A DNA stretch of 64,000 nt from Paenibacillus sp. V4I3 (GTDB taxonomy: Bacteria > Bacillota > Bacilli > Paenibacillales > NBRC-103111), in contig NZ_JAUSZA010000001.1 in the NCBI RefSeq assembly GCF_030817215.1, positions 3,322,501 through 3,386,500 of the forward strand, written 5' to 3'. The notes below the pieces were generated by a model. It was not told where the DNA came from, made no database searches, and saw nothing but the letters and a program-made list of their open reading frames with translations. A program made the position numbers and the translations under genes. Positions 27,797 through 36,222 of the stretch are shown here, piece by piece. Position 1 is the stretch's first letter. Every line of letters begins with the position of its first letter.

Positions 27797-28993
27797 ATGG
27801 ATAACAATAAAAATATTCGAGTCATTTGTCAATGCTTATATGTATTAAACCTGCCCAAACAGCGATTCTTCTGGGACGATCATCGGACTCACAAATTGTA
27901 CTCGGGTAGAGCCATTGGGCTACACGTTCTTGCACAATTGCTGCAATTAAAGTCCTATGAAGATATTACGGAGCAACTGCAAGCTCATCCTGAGCTAGGT
28001 CAAATCTTTGGTATGACATCGGTTAGCGGTCCTCAATTATCCCGGGAAACGAAGGCACTGTGCACAGACACTCTACAGGACTTGTTCTACCATTTGATTG
28101 GCCAAATCCAAGAAAGAACCAAGGATGGTAATGGTTTCTCTCCTTCCATCGGGAGATTACATCTGATTGATGCCACAGATATTAGACTTCCGGATTTTCT
28201 TGGAAGCTGGGCAAGGTGCGGCTCACGAAAAACGGGTGTTCGACTGCATGTCCGCCTGGTAGTAGCTGACTCGGATACCGTCTTTCCTGATAAAGTAATC
28301 GCCTCTACGGTAAATGTTCGGGAAGCAAAGGTATCACTCGAACTAACCCTTGAAGATGACGTTACTTATGTGATGGATCGGGGCTATGAAAAGAGTGAGC
28401 ATGTTGAGAAATGGCTAACAGACGGGATTCAGTTTGTTGTTCGGGTCCGCGACCTCTTACAACTCCATCCGGTACCAGGTACGGAACGAACGATTCCATC
28501 GTCAGAATCTGCCCAAACTCGAATTCTACAAGATGTTGACGTCCTTACGAACAAAACGACGAAGCCTGCGCGTTTGGTTGCCTTTGCAGATGAAACAGGA
28601 CGGCAATACCGCGTGCTAACAAGTCGATGGGACTTAACGGCCGATGAGATTGCGCTGATCTACAAGAACCGTTGGCGGATAGAATTATTCTTTAAATGGG
28701 TCAAGCAGCATCTGAAACTTGTAAAGCTGCACGGATCCCATCCTGACGGAGTATGGAACCAACTGTTTCTGTCGCTGATTGCTTTTGCAGTAAGCTTATT
28801 ACTAAAGCTTAATCTACAGACCCCAAAAACACAGTGGCAAGTACTGAAACTAGTAAGGACCTACATGTATAAGATGTGGGAAGAACTGGAGAACGCGGTA
28901 TTTCGTCCGCCCACTCGGAAATCCCGAGGCAGGCAGAAGGTAAATGGATTTGGACCTTCATGCAAGTTACCGCAGCGGATTATATTACTTTAA
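27797..28993 (+). CDS. IS4-family transposase
   Basis: A 398-residue DDE transposase that looks intact. Catalytic residues appear as HLIDATDIR (first Asp, ~117), YVMDRGYEK (second Asp, ~195) and the IS4 signature YKNRWRIELFFKWVKQ (Y-(2)R-(3)E-(6)K, ~287-303). N-terminal FFWDDHRTHKLYSGRAI is typical of this group. A candidate ribosome site is AAAAGGAG. I could not define terminal inverted repeats. GAAAATT-type AT-rich sequences at about 27669 and 29125 are only loosely similar in opposite orientation, so the element's ends are uncertain. Confidence 0.9.
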   Translation: MDNNKNIRVICQCLYVLNLPKQRFFWDDHRTHKLYSGRAIGLHVLAQLLQLKSYEDITEQLQAHPELGQIFGMTSVSGPQLSRETKALCTDTLQDLFYHLIGQIQERTKDGNGFSPSIGRLHLIDATDIRLPDFLGSWARCGSRKTGVRLHVRLVVADSDTVFPDKVIASTVNVREAKVSLELTLEDDVTYVMDRGYEKSEHVEKWLTDGIQFVVRVRDLLQLHPVPGTERTIPSSESAQTRILQDVDVLTNKTTKPARLVAFADETGRQYRVLTSRWDLTADEIALIYKNRWRIELFFKWVKQHLKLVKLHGSHPDGVWNQLFLSLIAFAVSLLLKLNLQTPKTQWQVLKLVRTYMYKMWEELENAVFRPPTRKSRGRQKVNGFGPSCKLPQRIILL

Positions 28994-29220
28994 AACTCGG
29001 AAAACAATACACTTAATTACCAATTAAATGGTAAAATGCGTCACCTTATATGAATATCACTTTTTTGGCGCTTACACCAAAATGCCGATTGTAAATAAAT
29101 TCAATAAATACCTAAATATTTAATTTTCTAGAATCTAACCAGCATCGCGTCTTTGATGCAAGGCTAATGTGAAACATATCCATGTTTTATCTGTCAAAAA
29201 TTTAAGGGGAGCGGATAACA

Positions 29221-29772
29221 ATGAAATATAAAATCGGTTCAATCTCGTTCGTAATATTTTTAGCTTTAACTTTTGGGTTAGCGGTATATCAAGATAGTCA
29301 AAAAAAGAAGGAATACATGGTTGAGTTTCCTGCCATTGAAGATGTGGTTTCAGCTGCAATAGATATTGGCGGACACGGACCACCAGATTCGAATAATCAG
29401 CCAATTCAAATGGACTTAAATAATAACATGCAAAAGATAACAGTCGCCAAAATTATATATTGGCTTTCACATGCTGAATATATAGGTCCTACCCGTAACC
29501 AATTTATATCACATGGCGGTGGACCGAATGAGTTTGTGATGAAGACCAAAGATGGAAAATTAATAAGAATCTTCGATGCAATTGATCCCATATCAATCGT
29601 TATCTCAAGCGGGTGGATGGCTACTGGAGTTTCAGTAAGCGATCAGGTGACCATTTCATATGATAATAAAATCTTTCGATCAAAATCGCCAGATTTAAAA
29701 CGATGGATTCAAACTGATATGAGTAAAATAATTGAGGATCGATTAAAAGAACAACAAAAGCAGGGATCTTAA
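29221..29772 (+). CDS. Hypothetical membrane-anchored protein
   Basis: A 183-residue protein with a single N-terminal hydrophobic segment (residues ~7-23) followed by positively charged SQKKK, so it is probably anchored with the bulk outside the cell. No lipobox. The C-terminal third (SVSDQVTISYDNKIF, then a charged helix) has no family I recognise. Its ATG follows AAGGGGAGCGG. A terminator hairpin follows at 29815. It lies beside the IS4 transposase, and codon use is AT-rich like the nearby lipoprotein gene. Confidence 0.65.
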   Translation: MKYKIGSISFVIFLALTFGLAVYQDSQKKKEYMVEFPAIEDVVSAAIDIGGHGPPDSNNQPIQMDLNNNMQKITVAKIIYWLSHAEYIGPTRNQFISHGGGPNEFVMKTKDGKLIRIFDAIDPISIVISSGWMATGVSVSDQVTISYDNKIFRSKSPDLKRWIQTDMSKIIEDRLKEQQKQGS

Positions 29773-29814
29773 CGAAGTATTTCATTCTTTGTTTACAATG
29801 GAGAACTATATTTT

Positions 29815-29846
29815 AGGGGCTTGCTTCGACGCAGCTCCTCTTTTGT
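29815..29846 (+). terminator. Terminator-like hairpin
   Basis: AGGGGCT-GC pairs with GC-AGCTCCT (one bulge and one wobble), followed by CTCTTTTGTTT. The rest of 29773-30080 holds a copy of a short repeat and the operator-like direct repeats listed below. Confidence 0.6.
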
Positions 29847-29850
29847 TTAT

Positions 29851-29869
29851 TAAACCGAGGGACGGGCAG
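29851..29869. repeat. Copy of AAACCGAGGGACGGGCAG
   Basis: The 18-base string AAACCGAGGGACGGGCAG occurs here and at 26956-26973, in the same orientation. The two copies flank the lipoprotein gene, the IS4 transposase and the anchored-protein gene. Confidence 0.8.
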
Positions 29870-30008
29870 ATTTGTGTAACGAAACCAGCACGCTATTTGT
29901 ACCCAAAAGGGTAGGTATTCAAAGTAACGAACCACGTATACGGAATTTTGATTTAACAAAGCGATAACATATTTTTCGGCTATCTGGGTAGGTCTTACAA
30001 AATAAAAT

Positions 30009-30066
30009 AGTTGCAATAACATCCTATTCGGTGTATCATGAAATTAGTTGCAATAACATCCTATTA
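30009..30066. promoter_or_regulatory. 21-bp direct repeats, candidate MarR operators
   Basis: An identical 21-base string beginning TAGTTGCAATAACATCC occurs at 30009-30029 and 30046-30066, 37 bases start to start, immediately before the MarR gene. The first copy with its flanks has AATAG/CTATT outer arms. Two spaced sites right at the ribosome site are what an autoregulated MarR gene would show. Confidence 0.6.
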
Positions 30067-30080
30067 AAGGGGGGGATAAT

Positions 30081-30542
30081 GTGAGCGAGCATTGGAGGCA
30101 GAATGACAAGGGCGCAGCGGAATCGCACGGTCAATACATCTCAGCCATCTACCGACACATGCAGGTACTGATCTCAGCCGAGTTGGCACCATATAGAATC
30201 GGAAGCGGACAGTATATTTTTCTGATGGCGATTGCGTTTCGGCAACCAATCACTCAGAAGGAGCTAAGTAAGAAACTGCTCATTGACAAAACGACTACTG
30301 CCAAAGCGATTACCAAGCTGGAAGCAGAAGGTTACGTACGGAGGGAAGTCGATCCCGCCGACAACCGCTATCATCTACTCTATTTGACGGACTCGGGACG
30401 TGAGGTGATACCTAAGGTGCAGGAAGCGCTGGCCCGCGTTAAGAACAAAACGCGGAAAGGTATTACCGATGCAGAGTATGACTTGTTAGTAAGCTTGCTG
30501 AAAATCGTGCTTCGCAATCTGACCGAGCAGGAGGAGACGTAA
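30081..30542 (+). CDS. MarR-family transcriptional regulator
   Basis: A 153-residue winged-helix regulator. The DNA-binding part (QPITQKELSKKLLIDKTTTAKAITKLEAEGYV, about residues 55-86, followed by a wing with RREVDPADNRYHLL) is canonical, and the flanking helices would form the dimer. MarR proteins usually repress neighbouring detoxification or efflux genes and are released by small phenolic or electrophilic ligands. GTG start behind a G-rich ribosome site. It is followed after 1 base by a DUF5519 gene and then a haloalkane dehalogenase and a broken exporter. Confidence 0.9.
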   Translation: MSEHWRQNDKGAAESHGQYISAIYRHMQVLISAELAPYRIGSGQYIFLMAIAFRQPITQKELSKKLLIDKTTTAKAITKLEAEGYVRREVDPADNRYHLLYLTDSGREVIPKVQEALARVKNKTRKGITDAEYDLLVSLLKIVLRNLTEQEET

Positions 30543-30543
30543 G

Positions 30544-30876
30544 ATGAGCAGGTACGGGAGAACAGACTTGACAGAAGAGCTGTTGACTTGGGCTGGCGTT
30601 ACAAAGCATCCTCATCGGTTCGGAGGGGTGGAAATTCAGCTAAACGAAACGGAAATCGGGCATCTTCACGGCAACCGCTTGTTCGACCTGCTTTTGTCGA
30701 AATCCGAACGCGATCGGTGGATTGAAGAAGGGAAGGCAAGTCCACATCATATGTATCCCGATTCAGGCTGGGTATCCGTTTATTTGAATACCGAGCAAGA
30801 TATTGCTTGTGCCATTGAAATCGCGCGTTCTAAATATGATCAAATAAAATTGAAGGGTGAGATGAAAAATGATTAA
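30544..30876 (+). CDS. DUF5519 (luciferase-domain-like) protein
   Basis: A 110-residue protein matching the small DUF5519 family, sometimes labelled luciferase family. The pattern PHRFGGVEIQL, EIGHLHGNRLFD, then ASPHHMYPDSGWVSVYL and a final helix with IARSKYDQI is characteristic. The three histidine-containing clusters suggest metal or ligand binding, but no enzymatic role is established. Its stop overlaps the dehalogenase start by 8 bases, so the two are co-translated. Confidence 0.75.
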   Translation: MSRYGRTDLTEELLTWAGVTKHPHRFGGVEIQLNETEIGHLHGNRLFDLLLSKSERDRWIEEGKASPHHMYPDSGWVSVYLNTEQDIACAIEIARSKYDQIKLKGEMKND

Positions 30877-31744
30877 CGAGGAATTCCCCTATGAGAAAAA
30901 GCGAAATCAAGTATTCGATTTAGAGATGGCATATGTAGAGGTTGGTAGTGGTGATCCAATCGTTTTCTTGCATGGTAATCCAACATCCTCCTATCTCTGG
31001 CGTAACATTATTCTTTATGCACAAGAATATGGGCGCTGCATTGCCCCTGATTTAATTGGGATGGGAGATTCTGATAAATTACCAGTTAGCGGTCCTGACT
31101 CCTACAGCTTTTTTGAGCATCGGAAATATCTCGATGAGCTTCTCGACAAACTTGGAATCCATAAAAATATCACTTTCGTAGTACACGATTGGGGTTCGGT
31201 TTTGGGATTTGATTGGGCACGGCGGCATCCTAGCGCTGTGGACGGCATTGTTTATACGGAAGCATTTTTCAAACCGGGTAGCTGGAGCGAGATTTCAGAA
31301 CAAGGGCGTAAAATTTTTCAGGCATTGCAATCTTCAGAAGGAGAAAAGATGATACTGGAACAAAACTCTTTTCTCAATGTCAATCTTCCCATTAGTATTT
31401 TACGTGAGTTGACGGAGGAAGAGGTGGCGCAGTATCACCGTCCCTTTATCGAACCAGGCGAGGGGCGTCGTCCGATGTTATCTTGGGCACGACAACTTCC
31501 TTTTGATAGCGATTCAGCGGTGGCCGAAATTATCACAGCTAATGGAGATTGGTTAGCACAAAGTCCCATTCCAAAACTATTCATTCATACCAAAAATGGA
31601 AGAGCTCCAGAATCTCACTTAGATTTTTGCCGCAGTTGGCCAGAGCAGACAGAAGTCTCGGTGCCGGGAATTCATTATCCAATGGAAGATGCCCCTGATG
31701 AGGTTGGGAAAGCCCTTGCTTCTTGGTTGAAAAGGTTGAAATAG
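30869..31744 (+). CDS. dhaA: Haloalkane dehalogenase
   Basis: A 291-residue alpha/beta hydrolase. The halide-stabilising Asn37 in HGNPTSSYLWRN and the nucleophile Asp107 followed by Trp108 in VVHDWGS are the hallmarks of haloalkane dehalogenases. The catalytic His (~269) is in PGIHYPMED. It hydrolyses carbon-halogen bonds of haloalkanes to alcohol and halide in the cytoplasm. Co-transcribed with MarR and DUF5519 genes; the downstream exporter gene is broken. Related dehalogenase-like hydrolases exist, so the natural substrate remains open. Confidence 0.88.
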   Translation: MINEEFPYEKKRNQVFDLEMAYVEVGSGDPIVFLHGNPTSSYLWRNIILYAQEYGRCIAPDLIGMGDSDKLPVSGPDSYSFFEHRKYLDELLDKLGIHKNITFVVHDWGSVLGFDWARRHPSAVDGIVYTEAFFKPGSWSEISEQGRKIFQALQSSEGEKMILEQNSFLNVNLPISILRELTEEEVAQYHRPFIEPGEGRRPMLSWARQLPFDSDSAVAEIITANGDWLAQSPIPKLFIHTKNGRAPESHLDFCRSWPEQTEVSVPGIHYPMEDAPDEVGKALASWLKRLK

Positions 31745-31780
31745 AATCTAGACATTATGGATAACGGGGTTTACACGATC

Positions 31781-32295
31781 ATGGAAACAAAAGGGACAGA
31801 GCAAACAGGAGAAACATTAATGCGTATCGTGATGTTCACAGTTACCCTCTCATCGATGAGTGTACTATGTACTTCCCGACATTAGTAAAGAGTTTCACCT
31901 TACGATTGCAGAGGTAAGCTGGCTCTCTTCCTCTTACGGTCTGATTTATGCGATCGGAACGGTAACGTATGGGAAGCTAGCAGATCGATACAAGCTCAAA
32001 AATTTACTGACGTTTGGATTGGTCATTTTTACGATTGGTTCCCTTGATCGGCCTTGTTTCCCAAACCTTCTGGATGGCACTGATGGGAAGGTGTCTGCAA
32101 GTAGTCGGAGCTGGTGCTATACCCGCAACAGCGGTACTAATCCCAGTGCGCTATTTCGCTCCAGAACGTAGAGGAAAAGCATTGGGAATGATGGCTACAG
32201 GCTTAGCTCTTGGTAGTGCTTTGGGTCCTGTTATTTCTGCACTGATTGTTAATGTAGCTCAGTGGCGATACGTATGGCTGAGAAATTTGAATTAA
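31781..32295 (+). pseudogene. MFS drug-exporter relic (DHA2 type)
   Basis: Begins with an ATG at 31781 and a cytoplasmic leader, then shifts frame near 31860 and again near 32040. Pieced together it reads LPDISKEFHLTIAEVSWLSS, GTVTYGKLADRYKLKNLL, TFGLVIFTIGS, then GRCLQVVGAGAIPA and FAPERRGKALGM. This is the first third of a 14-segment multidrug exporter of the Tet(L)/LmrB type. The frame ends at 32295 and the remaining membrane segments are absent. As the last gene of the MarR group it would have been the efflux pump. Confidence 0.8.
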
Positions 32296-32420
32296 CGTTG
32301 CGTTTAACGAATTGTAGGGTCGACAAATGCTGCTCCTCGAAGCTATCTCATTAGAATTTCAATTAGCAGCCCCAAAAAATATCGAGGCATTAACTTTAAA
32401 GGTGTTGTTCCGCTCCCTCG

Positions 32421-32437
32421 GGGAACTATAGTTCAAT
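32421..32437. repeat. Palindrome GAACTATAGTTC, copy 2
   Basis: GGGAACTATAGTTCAAT with the perfect 12-bp palindrome GAACTATAGTTC, also found at 46017-46032 and in variant form at 27543. The gap 32296-32739 otherwise shows only the hairpin at 32624. Confidence 0.7.
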
Positions 32438-32623
32438 CACGACATGAAGGCAGCCGGCACAAGGGCAGGTTAGTTCCAATATGTGTGAATATAGTTTATG
32501 TAAGACCAATAAATTAACACGGGCTAACCCAGGTGATTTGTATTAGTTTAACCCACGAATTTTTCCTTCTAAGCAACGATTTTGATTTGAATGACAGATA
32601 TGAGATTATACGGGGTGTAAAAA

Positions 32624-32656
32624 AACGCCGGTGACCTTAAGCAGGTGACCGGCGTT
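32624..32656. terminator. Bidirectional terminator-like hairpin
   Basis: AACGCCGGT pairs with ACCGGCGTT, with three further inner pairs, and has an A-run before it. It could end transcription on either strand and insulates the AraC gene. Confidence 0.65.
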
Positions 32657-32739
32657 AATAGCTGTCCCGTCAACAAGGCAGGACGCCAATCACAACGAAA
32701 ACTAATGAATGTGTAAGTAGCTAAAGGAGGCCCATATGT

Positions 32740-33789
32740 ATGACGTCTTATACCTCTGACCGTATTAAAATCCCGCCAGGATTTTGGGCAGGATTACGTC
32801 AATTAGGGATTGTCGCCTACGACGTAGCTCGCAAAGCACGACTGCCGCTCACCATTATTACTGAACCAGTAGTCACCACCGCCCAATATTTCGCGATCTG
32901 GCAGGCTTATTCCGATCTCATTGGTGACACTGCCAAAGGAATCATCAAGCTTGCGACCGTCTTTGAAACAGCGAAGTACCCACCGACCGTCTTAGCGACT
33001 TACCACGCTCGTGACTACCGCGACGCTCTAAACCGAATGGCTCGGTACAAACAACTGTGCCCCCCCGAAAGCTTACGTATCACCGAGGATGGCGAGCACT
33101 GTACAATCGAACTGGAATGGCTGTATACTGAGCAACCCGTTCCGCCGATGCTGGTTGGTATCACGTTGGCATTTCTTCTGGAGCTTGGGCGCCGGGGCAC
33201 AGGTCAACCTTTGACGGCGCGGTTCGTCGAATTTTCGCACTCAATGGGCGATGTACAGGCCCTTGAAGCTTACTTCGGCTGCCGTATCCGGATTGGTGCA
33301 AAATGTAACCGGTTGACGCTACATCGAAGAGATCTGGACCGCCCCTTTGTCTCGTACAACGAAGAGTTGCTGGAGATCCTGACTCCCGTTCTGGACCGAT
33401 CGCTCAATGAACAGCAGCGCAGCCGCTCAATTACCGAGATGGTCAAATGGATCATGAAACGTAGCCTCACAGGAGGGCGCCCCGACATTCAGGCTGTCGC
33501 GAAGGAGTTGGGTATGAGCGATCGTACCTTGCAGCGCCGGCTTACTGACGAAAACACGAGCTTCAAGCATCTGTTGACACAAGCTAGACATGAGCAGGCA
33601 CGAGAGTACTTGGCAGACCCCTCGCTCGATATTAAAGAAGTGGCTTTCTTGATTGGATATGAAGACCAGAACTCGTTCTACCGCGCCTTCCGCCTTTGGG
33701 AAGGTGATACTCCTTCAAATTGGCGTACTGAACATTTAGGTGCAAACTCGATATCAGAAGGACGGCTAGGAATGCCGACTATGCATTAA
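32740..33789 (+). CDS. AraC-family regulator with an arabinose-binding-like (OruR/VirF type) domain
   Basis: A 349-residue regulator. Residues ~20-205 form the Arabinose_bd domain seen in OruR/ArgR-like AraC proteins (LPLTIITEPVVTTAQYFAIW, later HSMGDVQALEAYFGC). The C-terminal double helix-turn-helix follows: AVAKELGMSDRTLQRRLTDE (~250-270) and LDIKEVAFLIGYEDQNSFYRAF (~300-321). The ATG at 32740 is 9 bases after AGGAGG. Its target is probably nearby; the SDR gene 400 bases downstream in the same direction is the obvious candidate, but no operator is recognisable. Confidence 0.88.
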   Translation: MTSYTSDRIKIPPGFWAGLRQLGIVAYDVARKARLPLTIITEPVVTTAQYFAIWQAYSDLIGDTAKGIIKLATVFETAKYPPTVLATYHARDYRDALNRMARYKQLCPPESLRITEDGEHCTIELEWLYTEQPVPPMLVGITLAFLLELGRRGTGQPLTARFVEFSHSMGDVQALEAYFGCRIRIGAKCNRLTLHRRDLDRPFVSYNEELLEILTPVLDRSLNEQQRSRSITEMVKWIMKRSLTGGRPDIQAVAKELGMSDRTLQRRLTDENTSFKHLLTQARHEQAREYLADPSLDIKEVAFLIGYEDQNSFYRAFRLWEGDTPSNWRTEHLGANSISEGRLGMPTMH

Positions 33790-34202
33790 TAGAATTCCCA
33801 ACCTAACCAATTCTACAGACAGCTAGTATTTACTGAGTTTTATCATTTGGCGTGTTAAACAAGAACTTTGGCGCAATATGCTAGTTACTGAACAATCCAG
33901 ACAAGGTAATATAATCACTATCCGGAGCACAAGACTGTTTTAAAAATGACTACTAATCAGCTTGCTGTGAATGACAAACGAATGAAAGGGGCGATTTTAA
34001 AGGGGAGTTGATCATGACATAGTTTTGAAGAAAATTTAAATCATTAGATGTTAAAGATGACAAATTGACTTTGTCTTAAAAGTAAATTTTTTAACACTAT
34101 ATTAAAAGAAGGGTAACCTAATAATAACTACAAAAGAATAGGAACGTTTTTTTATATTAACTTTTATAATCATTATAAGTAGATTAAAAGGAGAAATGTA
34201 TT
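33790..34202. other. Intergenic gap without recognisable feature
   Basis: AT-rich, no open frame with a ribosome site, no convincing hairpin terminator or operator repeat. It presumably contains the promoter of the SDR gene. Confidence 0.5.
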
Positions 34203-34997
34203 ATGGATATGGGATTAAACAATAAAACAGCTTTAGTTACAGGATCTACGAAAGGTATAGGTAAAGCAATTGCCATTGAACTTGCCAAAGAAGGTGTTAA
34301 TGTACTAATTAATGGACGAAATTATGAAGAGGTAGAACGAACAGTAAATGAAATTAAGTCGGAATTCCCGGCTACCTCTCCTCAAAATGCTACAGCCGAT
34401 ATTGTGGATATTGGGCAAAGAGAAGCTTTATTTAAAAAATACCCAAATATTGATATTTTAGTTAACAATATGGGTATTTATGAAATTATGCGATATGAGG
34501 ACGTTGACGATGAAGTATGGGAAAAATACTTCCGTACTAATGTTCTTGCTGCAAATGGATTATCTAAATTTTATTTGCCTAAAATGTTGAAAAATGATTA
34601 TGGCCGCATTATCTTTATTGCGAGTGAAGAGGCAATTATGCCTTCAGGACTAATGCCGCAGTACTGTATGACAAAGTCAATGCTATTATCATTGTCAAAA
34701 AGCTTATCTAAATTAACAAAAGGAACAGAAGTTACAGTCAATACGATCATGCCAGGACCAACACTCTCTGAAAATGTGCATCAAATAATTGAGGGTATGT
34801 ACCCTAATGAAGATATGACTTTTTCAGAAAAAGAGAAAGAATTTATGACTACAAACCTACCTCAATCTGAAATACAGCGATTTATCAAGCCTATTGAAAT
34901 AGGTAGACTAACTACATTTGTATGTAGTCCTTATGCATCCGCATTTAAAGGTTCTCCAATCCGTATGGATGGGGGAATGGTACCGACTATTTTTTAA
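34203..34997 (+). CDS. SDR-family NAD(P)-dependent oxidoreductase
   Basis: A 264-residue classical short-chain dehydrogenase. The cofactor motif TGSTKGIGKAIA (residues ~15-26), NNMG (~90) and the active-site YCMTK (Tyr-x3-Lys, ~158-162) are present, as is the C-terminal SAFKGSPIRMDGG characteristic of ketoreductase-like SDRs. The residue normally Ser before the Tyr lies in ASEEAIMPSG. It reduces or oxidises an unknown carbonyl or alcohol in the cytoplasm. The gene is AT-rich relative to its neighbours, is preceded by AAAAGGAG, and stands alone after the AraC regulator. Confidence 0.88.
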   Translation: MDMGLNNKTALVTGSTKGIGKAIAIELAKEGVNVLINGRNYEEVERTVNEIKSEFPATSPQNATADIVDIGQREALFKKYPNIDILVNNMGIYEIMRYEDVDDEVWEKYFRTNVLAANGLSKFYLPKMLKNDYGRIIFIASEEAIMPSGLMPQYCMTKSMLLSLSKSLSKLTKGTEVTVNTIMPGPTLSENVHQIIEGMYPNEDMTFSEKEKEFMTTNLPQSEIQRFIKPIEIGRLTTFVCSPYASAFKGSPIRMDGGMVPTIF

Positions 34998-35115
34998 CAT
35001 TTTTTCTATTTCAAATATTGTATATAGGTTTAACAAATGTATAACAAATTTATTAAATATATCTATATTATTCATGTATCAATGAACCTTTTTCACCTTA
35101 TCGCGAATCCAACGG

Positions 35116-35223
35116 TCGAGGGAGATAGCGAAGGAGCTGGGGATTTCGCGGTCGTATGTGTCTCGGATTGAGAAGCGGGCGCTGATGAAGCTGTATCATG
35201 AGTTTTATAAGGCTAAAAGGTAA
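35116..35223 (+). pseudogene. sigK: 3' remnant of a sigma-K-like gene, copy 2
   Basis: Only the last ~34 codons remain: [20 protein letters not shown] and the C-terminal [10 protein letters not shown], ending at TAA 35223. This is the region 4 helix-turn-helix and tail of the sigma genes at 4604 and 46371. As in those, an ABC ATPase gene follows after ~60 bases, and the spacer shares the string ACTTCATTTATTTG. Confidence 0.85.
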
Positions 35224-35278
35224 GGGTTATGAATCGCATACTTCATTTATTTGTGATCAAGTAATGGAGGCGAAGTGA

Positions 35279-35956
35279 ATGACTTTAATCCATATCGAAA
35301 ATGTTAGTAAATATTACTATATGGGCGGAGAAACCATTCGAGCATTAGATGACATTTCTTTAGATATTGAGCATGGCGAATTCGTGGCCATCATGGGCCC
35401 GTCTGGTTCTGGTAAATCTACGTTAATGAACATTATAGGTTGTTTGGATATTGCAGATAAAGGTGCCTATGACCTTGATGGTAAAGCAATTAACCTTCTT
35501 AAGGATACTCAACTCGCTGAGATTCGCAATCAGAAGATTGGCTTCGTTTTTCAAAGCTTCAACTTGCTGCCGAGATTAAGTGCGTATGAAAACGTGGAAT
35601 TACCTTTAATTTATCGGGGAATGACGAAAAGGGAACGAGAGCCATATGTTCTGCAGGCGCTGGAATCCGTGGACTTACTAGATCGTATGGGACACCTTCC
35701 CTCGGAATTATCCGGTGGGCAGCAACAGCGTGTCGCCATTGCCCGAGCTTTGGCAGGAGATCCGTCGATTATTTTGGCCGATGAGCCTACAGGCGCGTTG
35801 GATTCGAAGACGGGCGTTGAGATTTTAGATCTTTTAAAGAAATTAAATGCACAAGGTAGGACGATTGTTTTGATTACGCATGATCTTTTGGTTGCGAAGC
35901 AGGCAAAGCGGATTGTTCGTTTTCGGGATGGGCGAATGCATGAGGATGTGTCGTGA
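35279..35956 (+). CDS. ABC transporter ATP-binding protein (MacB/YknY type), copy 2
   Basis: A 225-residue ATPase with every motif: Walker A GPSGSGKST (residues ~40-48), Q-loop VFQSFNLLPR, signature SGGQQQRVAIARAL (~143), Walker B ILADEPTGALD and the switch His in LITHDL. The subfamily (YknY, MacB, LolD, SalX) works with FtsX-like permeases in efflux of peptides or in lipoprotein release. No permease gene follows, so this is an orphan ATPase unless the partner is elsewhere. It is very similar to the products at 5188 (truncated) and 46961. Confidence 0.88.
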   Translation: MTLIHIENVSKYYYMGGETIRALDDISLDIEHGEFVAIMGPSGSGKSTLMNIIGCLDIADKGAYDLDGKAINLLKDTQLAEIRNQKIGFVFQSFNLLPRLSAYENVELPLIYRGMTKREREPYVLQALESVDLLDRMGHLPSELSGGQQQRVAIARALAGDPSIILADEPTGALDSKTGVEILDLLKKLNAQGRTIVLITHDLLVAKQAKRIVRFRDGRMHEDVS

Positions 35957-35974
35957 GTTTTGTAGGGTCAAGCG

Positions 35975-36172
35975 GTGGAGAAACAGACAATCATCGTTGA
36001 AGTGTCTATAAATATTATTCAAATAGTTGGTGTTGTTGAAGACCGGTACTCCGTGGAATATATGGGGTGCCGGTTTATTATTTTATTATTCAATGAACAA
36101 TTTGTAGATATCAAAGAAAAAGGTGAAGCCATCAAGCTATTCCAGCTGCCACCTGAAACCGCCACACATTAA
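35975..36172 (+). CDS. Doubtful 65-residue hypothetical protein
   Basis: A GTG start with AGGG 7 bases upstream opens 65 codons, hydrophobic in the middle and ending PPETATH. Against it, the DNA at about 36041-36070 forms a GC-rich hairpin (CCGGTACTCC with GGGGTGCCGG) followed by TTTATTATTTTATT, which looks like the ATPase terminator and has a counterpart after the 46961 ATPase at about 47653. It may not be a real gene. Confidence 0.25.
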   Translation: MEKQTIIVEVSINIIQIVGVVEDRYSVEYMGCRFIILLFNEQFVDIKEKGEAIKLFQLPPETATH

Positions 36173-36222
36173 AAGCGCAATGGACTAGGAGAAACATGTT
36201 CCTGTTCCATTGTGCTTTTTTG
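36171..36222 (+). terminator. Long terminator hairpin
   Basis: AAAAGCGCAATGGA pairs with TCCATTGTGCTTTT (one G-U), with an inner AGGA/TCCT stem, followed by a T run. Confidence 0.8.

Noticed and set aside
28994..29220. Terminal inverted repeat of the IS4 element
   Set aside because: The AT-rich ends at about 27669 and 29125 are only loosely complementary; I could not find a convincing 15-20 bp repeat or target duplication.
35975..36172. Small protein downstream of the second ABC ATPase taken as its permease or partner
   Set aside because: Too short for a permease, and its DNA contains a terminator-like hairpin resembling the one behind the third ATPase; kept only as a doubtful gene.
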